Shown here: positions 1 to 6,940 of the stretch, in pieces
Layout: every line of letters starts with the position of its first letter
Numbering within the stretch: the stretch's first letter is position 1
NCBI GenBank assembly: GCA_025061865.1
Contig: JANXAA010000010.1
Span: forward strand, 1 to 16,177
DNA length: 16,177 bases
Direction: 5' to 3'
Origin: Acidobacteriota bacterium
GTDB lineage: Bacteria > Acidobacteriota > HRBIN11
Made by a program: the position numbers and the translations under genes
The notes under the pieces: generated by a model
The model's input: the letters and a program-made list of their open reading frames with translations, nothing else
Database searches by the model: none
What the model was told of the DNA's origin: nothing

Positions 1-1006
1 CCAGGTATTTCCGGGGGTCTCTCCGGATGTCGGCGATCAGTTGGCGGACGTCCCGGACCGCTTGGTGGAGGTCTCGATAGAGGCTGGGGTCTCGTAAGAT
101 TTGCTGGAGGGTCCCATCGGGATTCTGCTGGGGGTCCAGCAGTTGATTCATCTGAACTACGACCTGCGTGAGTTCTGCATACAGCTTCTCATCGCTCAGG
201 AGCTTGCCGGCCGAGCCCTGACCTTGTTCTAAATTCGTCACGATGCGGTGAAGTCGGCCTAGGGTTTCGGTCATCTGCCGAGCCTGCTCCCGGTCCTGAA
301 GAAGCAAGCCAGCGATGCTGTCTCGAGACTGTAGACGCTCCGTGATCTGAACGAGCTCCCGGTACAGCCGGTCGTCCTGAATGAGTTTGCCCAGAGAGCC
401 CTTCCCCGCGGCCAGGGCATGAACGGTCGTCTTCACGTCCTGCTTGAGCGCCGGGTCGTTGATCAAGGCCCCGATGACCCCCTCCGCTCGGACGATCTGG
501 TCCATTACCTGATTCGCCCGGTCCAGCGTGACCTTCAGGTCGGCCAACCGCTCGGAGACCTGGGTCGCCAGCTCTCCATAGTCGGCCACGGCGACCGCCC
601 GGATAGCACGGCCGGCCGGGATGACCGGCTGGCTCGGATGACCCGACTGGATATACAGATAGCGGTCCCCCAGCAGACCCAAGCTCCGTACGCTGACGAC
701 GCTGTCTTGGCGGATACGGTCCTGATAACGGGCGTTGATCCAGTAGTAGACCCGGATGCCAGGCCCCTCGGGGTTAAAGTCGATCCGACGGACCGAGCCG
801 ACCTCGACGCCGTCGATCATGACGATGGAGCCGACGTAGAGGCCTGACGCCTCCGGCAGGTCCGTGTAGTACGTCGCCTTGGGCGCCCAGAACCCACCGC
901 TCTGGCCCCCGACGGCGATGATGCCGACCATCAGCAGAAACATCCCCAAGGCGATACTCAAACCGACCAGGACGTCCCGCCATCCCAGATGCCGGCGGAC
1001 CTGCAT
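1..1006 (-). CDS. mlaD: MlaD-like MCE-domain lipid transport protein (partial, 3' end outside window)
   Basis: This is the periplasmic, membrane-anchored substrate-binding part of an Mla-type phospholipid ABC transporter. The first 335 residues are visible. There is a short cytoplasmic N-terminus and one membrane helix at about residues 12-32. An MCE domain follows at about 44-121, with the typical run LGLLGDRYLYI at 109-119. After residue 145 comes a long helical region carrying repeated G-x-x-x-x-L-(I/L)-x-D motifs, for example GKLIQDDRLY near 206, GKLLSDEKLY near 267 and LRDPSLY near 304. This is common in long MCE proteins that form tubes or barrels. The ATG at 1006 is preceded by AGAGGT at good spacing. 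It lies 143 bases after mlaF, and the mlaE-mlaF-mlaD order supports the call. The reading frame is still open at the window edge, so total length is unknown. Confidence 0.9.
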   Translation of the reverse strand, partial: MQVRRHLGWRDVLVGLSIALGMFLLMVGIIAVGGQSGGFWAPKATYYTDLPEASGLYVGSIVMIDGVEVGSVRRIDFNPEGPGIRVYYWINARYQDRIRQDSVVSVRSLGLLGDRYLYIQSGHPSQPVIPAGRAIRAVAVADYGELATQVSERLADLKVTLDRANQVMDQIVRAEGVIGALINDPALKQDVKTTVHALAAGKGSLGKLIQDDRLYRELVQITERLQSRDSIAGLLLQDREQARQMTETLGRLHRIVTNLEQGQGSAGKLLSDEKLYAELTQVVVQMNQLLDPQQNPDGTLQQILRDPSLYRDLHQAVRDVRQLIADIRRDPRKYL

Positions 1007-1149
1007 CGTCGCACCTCTAAATAATTAATATATATAGACCATAGGCGGTAAGGAGAGGGGGCAGTAAGGCAATAAGGCGATGGGATGGTATTGAGGGGTC
1101 TCTATGCGGGGCCATGCCCCCGTATTTATTCCGGATACCCCTAACTGGC
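1007..1149. other. mlaF-mlaD spacer with hairpin and AT-rich patch
   Basis: This spacer sits inside the operon. It holds a hairpin with GGGGC (1108-1112) and GCCCC (1116-1120) around CAT, nested in AGGGGT/ACCCCT arms near 1094-1142. No T-run follows, so it is not a clear terminator. Positions 1056-1085 carry repeated words (ggcagtaagg, caataaggcgatg) that recur inverted at 1151-1170 inside the end of mlaF. An AT-rich patch at 1018-1038 lies directly upstream of the mlaD ribosome-binding site on the minus strand and could hold a secondary promoter, but I cannot assign boxes. Confidence 0.4.
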
Positions 1150-2163
1150 TCATCGCCTTACTGCCTCTTCTACGACCCGGCCGCCCAAGAAGGCCTGCAC
1201 GTAAGGATGAGCACTGACCCGCATATCCAGGGCGCTCCCGTAGAATACGATACGCCCCACATTCAATAGCATGAACTGCACGTCCCCGACGGTCTCGTCC
1301 GGCGTCCGCTCGACTAAGGCCCACGCCCCGTTTGAGCGGACCCATTGGGTCTCGGCGATGCGAAAGGCATCGTTCATCTGATGCGTGACGACCACGGACG
1401 TCACGCCCCGGACGTCCCGAAGCTTAACGATGAGGTCGATGATCGTCCGGGCCGTGATAGGATCCAGGCCGGCTGTCGGTTCGTCGTACAGCATGATAGA
1501 CGGTTCAGTCACCAGGGCCCGGGCGATGCCGGCTCGGCGGCGCATACCTCCGCTCAGCTCGGCCGGGAGCTTGTGCTCATGGCCGTCCAAGCCGACCCAC
1601 CGGAGGACCTCCCGGGCCTTCTCCTGAGCCTGCCGGAAGGGGAGCCGGAGCCGTTCGACCAAAGGAAACACGACGTTCTCTTCCAAGGTCAGGGAGTCGA
1701 ACAAGGCGCCCTCTTGAAATACTAAACCCATGTGTTGCCGAAGCTCGATCAGGTCCCGCTCCTTCATTCGGGAGATCTCAAAGTCGCCGACCCACACCGA
1801 ACCCCGGGTCGGCCGGATCAGCCCCAGAGCCAATCGGAGGATCGTACTCTTGCCAGCCCCGCTGGCCCCCAGGATGATCAGCGTCTTCCGAGGCCAGACT
1901 TCGAAAGAGATGTCCTGCACGATCGGCTCTCCGGGGTCGACCCAAAAGTCGACACCGTCAAACCGCAAGGCCGGACATCGGGCTGCCTCATAGCATTGCT
2001 GGAATCGCTCGTGAATCTCTCGACCATGATTCAACAGCCACGTCCCCCGCCACCGCATGGCCTGCCACCGAGACAGAATGGGTATAGACACTTGAGTGTT
2101 GGGCTTTCGGGGTCGGGCATCGGGGTGCTGAGACGGGCCTGAGCCCTGTTCCCTCCCCGACAC
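1150..2163 (-). CDS. mlaF: MlaF-like ABC transporter ATPase
   Basis: Cytoplasmic ATPase that powers the Mla-type lipid transporter together with MlaE. Visible motifs are Walker A GASGAGKST (99-107), Q-loop Gln150, signature LSGGM (203-207), Walker B IMLYDEP (223-229), D-loop AGLD (231-234) and H-loop His261. The signature followed by RRRAGIARAL is typical of this family. The GTG start at 2163 is 9 bases after the mlaE stop and has GAGG seven bases upstream, which suggests translational coupling. Two oddities stand out. About 66 residues precede the usual family start (ALRFDGVDFWV), and roughly 25 extra residues lie between the H-loop helix and the last strand (FMLLNVGRIVFYG). A later start at Met36 (2058) would shorten the extension but has a weaker ribosome-binding site. 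Homologues are usually about 250-270 residues; this one is 337. Confidence 0.92.
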   Translation of the reverse strand: MSGREQGSGPSQHPDARPRKPNTQVSIPILSRWQAMRWRGTWLLNHGREIHERFQQCYEAARCPALRFDGVDFWVDPGEPIVQDISFEVWPRKTLIILGASGAGKSTILRLALGLIRPTRGSVWVGDFEISRMKERDLIELRQHMGLVFQEGALFDSLTLEENVVFPLVERLRLPFRQAQEKAREVLRWVGLDGHEHKLPAELSGGMRRRAGIARALVTEPSIMLYDEPTAGLDPITARTIIDLIVKLRDVRGVTSVVVTHQMNDAFRIAETQWVRSNGAWALVERTPDETVGDVQFMLLNVGRIVFYGSALDMRVSAHPYVQAFLGGRVVEEAVRR

Positions 2164-2172
2164 CTGAAATCC

Positions 2173-2967
2173 TCAAAAGTGTCCCGTCATCATGATAATC
2201 GTGATAAAGACTTCATTGAAGAAGTAGTCGGTAACCAAGATGGCGATGGACGTGACGACGACGGTCGAGGTCGTCGAGCGCCCGACGCCCTGGGAACCGC
2301 CCTCTGTCGTGAGGCCCTGGTAACAACCGATCCAAGCGATCAACGTCCCGAAGAGAAAGGGCTTCAGGAACCCCAGGATGACGTCGTCGGTGTATAACAC
2401 CCAGGACGCCGTCGCCCAGTAGTAAGACGGCCGGACCTGGTACTTGATGTCGGCGACCATCGCCCCGCCCCACAGGCCGACCCAGACCGACAGGATCGTC
2501 AGCGTAGGGGCCATCCCCAACAGGGCCAGCCAGCGGGGCACGACCAGCTTGCGGATGGGGTCGACGCCCATCGCCCGCAGGGCACTGACCTGCTCGGTGA
2601 CGGCCATCGCCCCGAGCTCGGAAGCGATCCCGGCCCCGACCCGACCGGCCAGCATCAGGGCCGTCAGGACAGGCCCTAGCTCTCGGACCATCGAGAGGGA
2701 GACGATGCGGGCCAAGTAGTACTTACCGCCGAACTGGGCCAGTGTGTAGCCGCTTTGAAGGGACAGGACCATGCCCGTGAAGAGGCCCGTCAGGAGGATA
2801 ACCGGCAGGGAGCCAATCCCCAACGTGTACATGTAGTATAGACTGTCTTTCCCGTAGATGGGTGGCGTGACCGTACAGCGGGCCACATGGAGTACGAACT
2901 GGGTAAAGGATTGTACGTGATACAACCACCACTTGACCCGGTCGGCGGCCCAGACGGCAAGCCTCAT
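2173..2967 (-). CDS. mlaE: MlaE-like ABC transporter permease
   Basis: Inner-membrane permease of the phospholipid transporter, 264 residues from the chosen start. An amphipathic N-terminal stretch is followed by about five hydrophobic segments. The family's conserved cytoplasmic stretch VRELGPVLTALMLAGRVGAG begins near residue 94, and TEQVSALRAMGVDPI follows near 124. The second conserved loop, GCYQGLTTEGGSQGVGRSTT, lies near 214-233. The ATG at 2967 overlaps the upstream stop codon (ATGA) and has GGGGAGG eight bases ahead. An in-frame start at 3006 would add 13 residues deep inside the upstream gene and is less likely. It is followed nine bases later by mlaF. Confidence 0.94.
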   Translation of the reverse strand: MRLAVWAADRVKWWLYHVQSFTQFVLHVARCTVTPPIYGKDSLYYMYTLGIGSLPVILLTGLFTGMVLSLQSGYTLAQFGGKYYLARIVSLSMVRELGPVLTALMLAGRVGAGIASELGAMAVTEQVSALRAMGVDPIRKLVVPRWLALLGMAPTLTILSVWVGLWGGAMVADIKYQVRPSYYWATASWVLYTDDVILGFLKPFLFGTLIAWIGCYQGLTTEGGSQGVGRSTTSTVVVTSIAILVTDYFFNEVFITIIMMTGHF

Positions 2968-4751
2968 GGCGGGCCTCCCCCGCGTCCCGCCGACGGCGGT
3001 GTCCACGGCTCGATGACGACAAATACGCCCAGATACCGCCGGTCCCGATTACCCGGCTCTTCAAAGGCCGGTACAAAGCCCGATTGGGCTGATACCTCCA
3101 CGGGCCACATCCAGACATTCCGCACGCGATAGCCCCGCGGGGCCGCAAGCTCGATCGTCCGGTGCTCTCGGCTGTGTAGACGAAGCCGAAACCAGGTCGG
3201 CCCGAATCGGACTCGGATTCGGTGGTCCGGGATGGGTCCGTTACGTAAGTGAATCCGGACGCCCGCAAAGGGCTGATGCCGCTTGAGAACCATCCGAAGT
3301 GTCTGGCCGCCTCGGACCCAAAGCCCCGGACCCTCCCGGGGATAGAAGGCATCGTTCAGGAAAAACGCAAAGTAGTCCGGCCGGCCCGGGTCTGGAAACG
3401 GTACGTTGAACCCGTGGGGATAGGTATTGGAGGGCAGATTCTCCAGTTGAGTGTATTCCAGGGGAAGCCACGCATGGAATGGACCAGTCGCGTACCGCCA
3501 CGGGGACCGGGCCGTCAAGAAAGGGTCCGTCACGATCGGCAAGCTAAAGATGGCCGCCACCGTCACCATGAGGACCAGCGTCCGAACCCGCGGTAGCGTC
3601 GACGCCATGAAAAATGTCCAGGGGTACGCGCATAGGAAATACCGGTTCGCGATCGTCCCGCCCCCGCCCAGATAGTTGTGGGGCTGAGATACGATGAAGG
3701 CTGCCACCATCAGGCCAAAACCCACCAGTAGCCAAATCGAGCGGGCCTGAGGCCACCGAAGGGCCATCCCCAAACCGACCAGGGCCGGCGTGAAGTACCA
3801 TGCGACACCTGCATAGCGACCTACGAAGTAATAAAAGAAGTCTTGAACGACCGTCCGAGCGTCGATATAGTACTCCTGCTCATACGTGATATCGGCGGAG
3901 TGATAGATGCCGACCCGCTCGAAGGTCAATTGGGGTGTCTCCAGGGGAAAATGTCCATAAAAGGTCTTTCGAAGTCCGCCCATGTAATTCCAGTCCCCGA
4001 CATTCCACCAGTACAGACCAAACAAGGCCAAAGCGACCAGACCGCCCCCGCCAGCCCACCGAATCCAGCGGCCCCACTGACGACGTAGAAGCAAAGTCCC
4101 CGTGGCGACGACAAAAACGGCCCCGATGACAGGCTTTGAAAACGTGCCCATTCCGGCGACTACCGCCCCGACCCAGTCCCACCACCGCCGGGCCGGCCCT
4201 TCGATCGGCCGGAGGTCTGGATACCAAAGGAAGAACAGCGCGATGAAGACAGTCGCAAAGTTGAATATTTCCGGTTTCAGCCACACGGCATACGCCGGGA
4301 CGACCGAGAGGCCGATAAAAGCGAAGGACCAAAGGAGCGCCCGCCCTGGGGTCCACCCCAGCGCATGCGCCCATCGAAATCCCAATATCCAGACGACCCA
4401 TAACAATACTACGTTCACGAAGACGAAACTATTCACCCCCAAGATACGAAAAAAGGGTGCGACCCACAAGGAATAGATAAAAGACTTGGCATAAAAAAGG
4501 TCGCCGTCCCGGCCGGCTCGCAAGAACAGCCCCTGGGGCCCATCCGGAAAGTCCCGGTACACCCGATACAGGTCCGCCCGGGTATAACGCAGGTCGCCGT
4601 CCAGGGCCAAGCTCTGGGCCATCATGTAGTAGGTCGCTTCGTCGCCCTGGAAGCTCTGTAAGCGGAGCGAAAGGATCGGCGCCCCGATGGAGGCCAACCC
4701 ACCGGCCAGACCGACGATCCAAAGAATGCGTAGGGCTTGCGCGTATGTCAC
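2964..4751 (-). CDS. Putative GT-C-fold membrane glycosyltransferase with C-terminal beta-rich domain
   Basis: Integral membrane protein of 595 residues from the GTG at 4751, which has GAGG at good spacing. A TTG at 4781 is also open but lacks a ribosome-binding site. After the first helix it has the acidic loop motif GDEATYY (Asp-Glu at about 37-38), as in GT-C enzymes of the PMT/ArnT type that use lipid-linked sugar donors. About ten hydrophobic segments run to roughly residue 408. The last 180 or so residues are soluble, likely extracytoplasmic. They contain LWVRGGQTLRMVL, LRNGPIPDHRIRV and a late RDRRYLGVFV, resembling beta-sandwich tails on other GT-C proteins. Donor, acceptor and true activity are unknown. 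It shares an ATGA overlap with mlaE, so the two are probably co-translated. Confidence 0.72.
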   Translation of the reverse strand: MTYAQALRILWIVGLAGGLASIGAPILSLRLQSFQGDEATYYMMAQSLALDGDLRYTRADLYRVYRDFPDGPQGLFLRAGRDGDLFYAKSFIYSLWVAPFFRILGVNSFVFVNVVLLWVVWILGFRWAHALGWTPGRALLWSFAFIGLSVVPAYAVWLKPEIFNFATVFIALFFLWYPDLRPIEGPARRWWDWVGAVVAGMGTFSKPVIGAVFVVATGTLLLRRQWGRWIRWAGGGGLVALALFGLYWWNVGDWNYMGGLRKTFYGHFPLETPQLTFERVGIYHSADITYEQEYYIDARTVVQDFFYYFVGRYAGVAWYFTPALVGLGMALRWPQARSIWLLVGFGLMVAAFIVSQPHNYLGGGGTIANRYFLCAYPWTFFMASTLPRVRTLVLMVTVAAIFSLPIVTDPFLTARSPWRYATGPFHAWLPLEYTQLENLPSNTYPHGFNVPFPDPGRPDYFAFFLNDAFYPREGPGLWVRGGQTLRMVLKRHQPFAGVRIHLRNGPIPDHRIRVRFGPTWFRLRLHSREHRTIELAAPRGYRVRNVWMWPVEVSAQSGFVPAFEEPGNRDRRYLGVFVVIEPWTPPSAGRGGGPP

Positions 4752-4849
4752 GGGCCGAGCCTCGATACAGGAATTCGGCAAGTCGGCAGGGGGCAGATAG
4801 GGACAGACCTGGAGGTACCTGAGGGAGCCCGCGGGACTTCTATCTCCAT

Positions 4850-4864
4850 CCCAGTATGACTGGG
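4850..4864. repeat. Small perfect hairpin CCCAGT-ATG-ACTGGG
   Basis: Six perfect base pairs flank a three-base centre, with one more T-G pair possible outside. There is no T-run on either side. It could be an operator or a leader hairpin of the minus-strand operon, about 100 bases upstream of its first start. Confidence 0.35.
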
Positions 4865-4889
4865 GAAGGCCTCTAAGGGCCCAGGCTCC

Positions 4890-4912
4890 GTCTTAGGTCC
4901 GTAGCCTGAGAC
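4890..4912. repeat. Eight-pair hairpin in divergent region
   Basis: GTCTTAGG (4890-4897) pairs with CCTGAGAC (4905-4912) around a seven-base loop, with one T-G wobble. No T-run follows. Its role is unknown; a regulator site or RNA structure are both possible. Confidence 0.35.
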
Positions 4913-5031
4913 GTGGTTCAAGCCCGACCGCCCCGAGATAGCAGAGCGCCCGACTTTGCTTTGGACAGACTAGGTTCCCGTAGAGATGATAGCCCCCTTT
5001 TTCCTATTATTCTTTGGCCGACCTGCCCGCC

Positions 5032-5048
5032 TGTCGAACTGCCCAATT
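5032..5048 (+). repeat. 17-base dispersed repeat, copy 1
   Basis: The word tgtcgaactgcccaatt is present here on the plus strand and, exactly, on the minus strand at 10127-10143. Both copies lie upstream of a start codon in sense orientation: 113 bases before the exporter gene here, 21 bases before hisF there. Confidence 0.6.
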
Positions 5049-5161
5049 CCCGGATCGCCGGTCCCCCGAACCCCCAGAGCTGACACCCGACCCCCGGGAC
5101 CTTATCTTGTATCCTGCATCCCCTATCGGGATTCGATATCCCATGAAACGGAGACGCCACC

Positions 5162-6940
5162 TTGTCGACCCTAGCATTGGGCCATTACGTCCGATCCCAG
5201 TGGCTTCGCCTTTCGATCGGCTTCGGTGCCCTCCTGGCATCGGTCGTCCTACAGATGCAGATCCCACTCCTCCTTCGAGAGGGCGTCGACCGACTGACCC
5301 AACGGGCTCCCCTGACGACAGTCGTCCACGTGGCCTGGGCCGTGCTGGGCCTCATGCTCTTGCAAGGCTTCGGTCGCTTCCTCTCCCGCCTCCTGATCGT
5401 GGCGGCCTCTCGCCACATGGAACATCAAATCCGTCAGGACCTATGGGCCCGTCTACTGGTTCAACCTCCCGCCTTTTTTGACCGCTTTTATACAGGCGAC
5501 CTGATGGCCCGCCTGACGAACGACTTGAATGCCCTCCGGATGGCCATCGGGCCTGCCTTCATGTATGCCGCTATGTCGGCCTTTTCCATCGTGTGGGCCG
5601 TCACATGGATGGCGGTCACCCACCCCCGACTCACGCTGGCAATGCTTCTTCCCGCCGTCGGCATCCTGTTGATCATGGTGTGGGGCTCTCAACAGATCAA
5701 GATCCGTTTCGAAAAGGTCCAGGACACCTTCGGTCGTCTCTCGACGACGGCGCAGGAGATCATCGCCGGGATGCGGGAAGTGAAGGCCTACAACATGGAG
5801 GACCTCCAAGCGGAGCGCTTCGACGTCGTTGCCGACCAGTACGTCCATGACCAGACGCGGCTTGCCCAGGTCCAAAACTTGATGCGGCCTGTCATTACCG
5901 GCCTGATGGGCACAGCCTTCTTGGTCTTGCTGGGCTACGGCGGATGGCTGATCGCCCGGGGTCAGATGAGTATCGGTACATTTGTCGCCTTTCAGGCTTA
6001 TTTAGGGATGCTGGCCTGGCCGCTGATCTCCGTCGGCTGGATCCTCAGCCTATGGCAGCGGGGTCGGGCCTCGTGGCGACGGATCCAGCGGCTGGTCCAA
6101 GATTTCCACAATCCGTCGACTATCACTCTAGAGGATTTAAACCAATCTATGAATGATGTCGTCGCGCCGACCTTCCAGGGGCGGCTGACCCTCCGAGGGG
6201 TGGCCTTCGGCTATCGACCCGACTGGCCCGTCTTGCGGGGACTCGACATGCAAGTCGAGCCCGGGACGTGGGTCGCCGTCGTGGGTCCGTCGGCCAGCGG
6301 CAAGTCGACCCTCCTGCGGGTCGTCGCGGGGCTGTACCCCCCGACCGAGGGAGACGTCCTGTGGGACGACCGGCCGATCTCAGCCTGGCCCGTCGAGACC
6401 TTCCGGCGGTCCGTCCTAATGGTGTTTCAAGAGCCGGTCTTGTTCTCCCGGACCATCCGAGAGAACCTGCTGCTGGGCTGGTCGGAGACCCCGCCGGACG
6501 AAGCCCTCTGGGAGGTCCTGCACGGGGTCGGTCTCGCCGATGAGATTCGGGCGCTCCCCGCCGGATTGGACACCCAGATCGGGGAACGGGGCGTGACTCT
6601 GTCCGGAGGTCAGCGCCAGCGCCTAGCCCTGGCCCGGGCATGGCTCCGCCGACCCCGGGTCCTCCTACTGGACGACCCCTTCTCGCAAGTCGACCTCGAG
6701 ACGGAGACTCGCGTCTGGCAAGCGCTCCGCCAGCACCTGGACGGCTCGACGACCGTCTTGCTGGTCACTCAACGGCCCCGCCCGATCCTGGACAGCGATA
6801 TCGTATATGTCCTCCACCAGGGCCAGTGGCAGGCCTACGGCTCGCCCTCGGAGGTCTTGCGGACCTCCGAGTGGTTCCGCACATGGCTTCGGCTTCAACG
6901 ACGTACAGACGGACCCCCTCCGCAGGAGCGAACCCGATGA
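5162..6940 (+). CDS. ABC exporter half-transporter, degenerate-site subunit (TM287/BmrC-like)
   Basis: Membrane-spanning exporter subunit of 592 residues with an N-terminal six-helix domain (about 1-310) fused to an ATPase domain (about 340-580). Motifs are Walker A GPSASGKST (375-383), Q-loop Gln423, canonical signature LSGGQ (480-484), Walker B LLLDD (501-505) and D-loop SQVD (508-511). The catalytic Glu after Walker B is Asp505, and the switch His is Gln537 (VTQRPR). Both changes are known hallmarks of the non-catalytic partner in heterodimeric exporters such as TM287/288 and BmrCD. The TTG start is preceded by GGAG at eight bases; a nearby ATG at 5143 is out of frame. It overlaps the next gene by ATGA. 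Substrate is unknown: drug, lipid and peptide are all possible. Confidence 0.93.
   Translation: MSTLALGHYVRSQWLRLSIGFGALLASVVLQMQIPLLLREGVDRLTQRAPLTTVVHVAWAVLGLMLLQGFGRFLSRLLIVAASRHMEHQIRQDLWARLLVQPPAFFDRFYTGDLMARLTNDLNALRMAIGPAFMYAAMSAFSIVWAVTWMAVTHPRLTLAMLLPAVGILLIMVWGSQQIKIRFEKVQDTFGRLSTTAQEIIAGMREVKAYNMEDLQAERFDVVADQYVHDQTRLAQVQNLMRPVITGLMGTAFLVLLGYGGWLIARGQMSIGTFVAFQAYLGMLAWPLISVGWILSLWQRGRASWRRIQRLVQDFHNPSTITLEDLNQSMNDVVAPTFQGRLTLRGVAFGYRPDWPVLRGLDMQVEPGTWVAVVGPSASGKSTLLRVVAGLYPPTEGDVLWDDRPISAWPVETFRRSVLMVFQEPVLFSRTIRENLLLGWSETPPDEALWEVLHGVGLADEIRALPAGLDTQIGERGVTLSGGQRQRLALARAWLRRPRVLLLDDPFSQVDLETETRVWQALRQHLDGSTTVLLVTQRPRPILDSDIVYVLHQGQWQAYGSPSEVLRTSEWFRTWLRLQRRTDGPPPQERTR

Larger units (their letters stand above)
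4752..5161. other. Divergent gene-free region between GT-C/mla operon and ABC exporter operon
   Basis: About 410 bases with no convincing gene. It must hold promoters for both directions, but I see no strong consensus pair. A weak plus-strand candidate is TTGGAC at 4961 with GATGAT at 4985 (18-base spacer). Notable contents are two hairpins (4850-4864 and 4890-4912), a T-rich run at 4998-5015, a 17-base word shared with the hisF leader (5032-5048), and a small inverted repeat GGGAT/ATCCC (5128-5142) just before the exporter ribosome-binding site. Words such as ggcagatag and ggccgacctg recur in the mraZ-rsmH spacer. Confidence 0.5.

Noticed and set aside
419..847. 142-residue plus-strand open frame opposite mlaD
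   Set aside because: It is antisense to a clear MCE-domain gene, rich in Asp and Arg, with no recognisable motif.
1094..1142. Intrinsic terminator between mlaF and mlaD
   Set aside because: The stem is stable but no T-run follows in the minus-strand direction, and mlaD is expected to be co-transcribed.
6640..6936. 99-residue extension of the second ABC subunit
   Set aside because: It lies out of frame over the ATPase domain of the first subunit, is Pro/Arg-rich, and the ATG at 6937 has a good ribosome-binding site.
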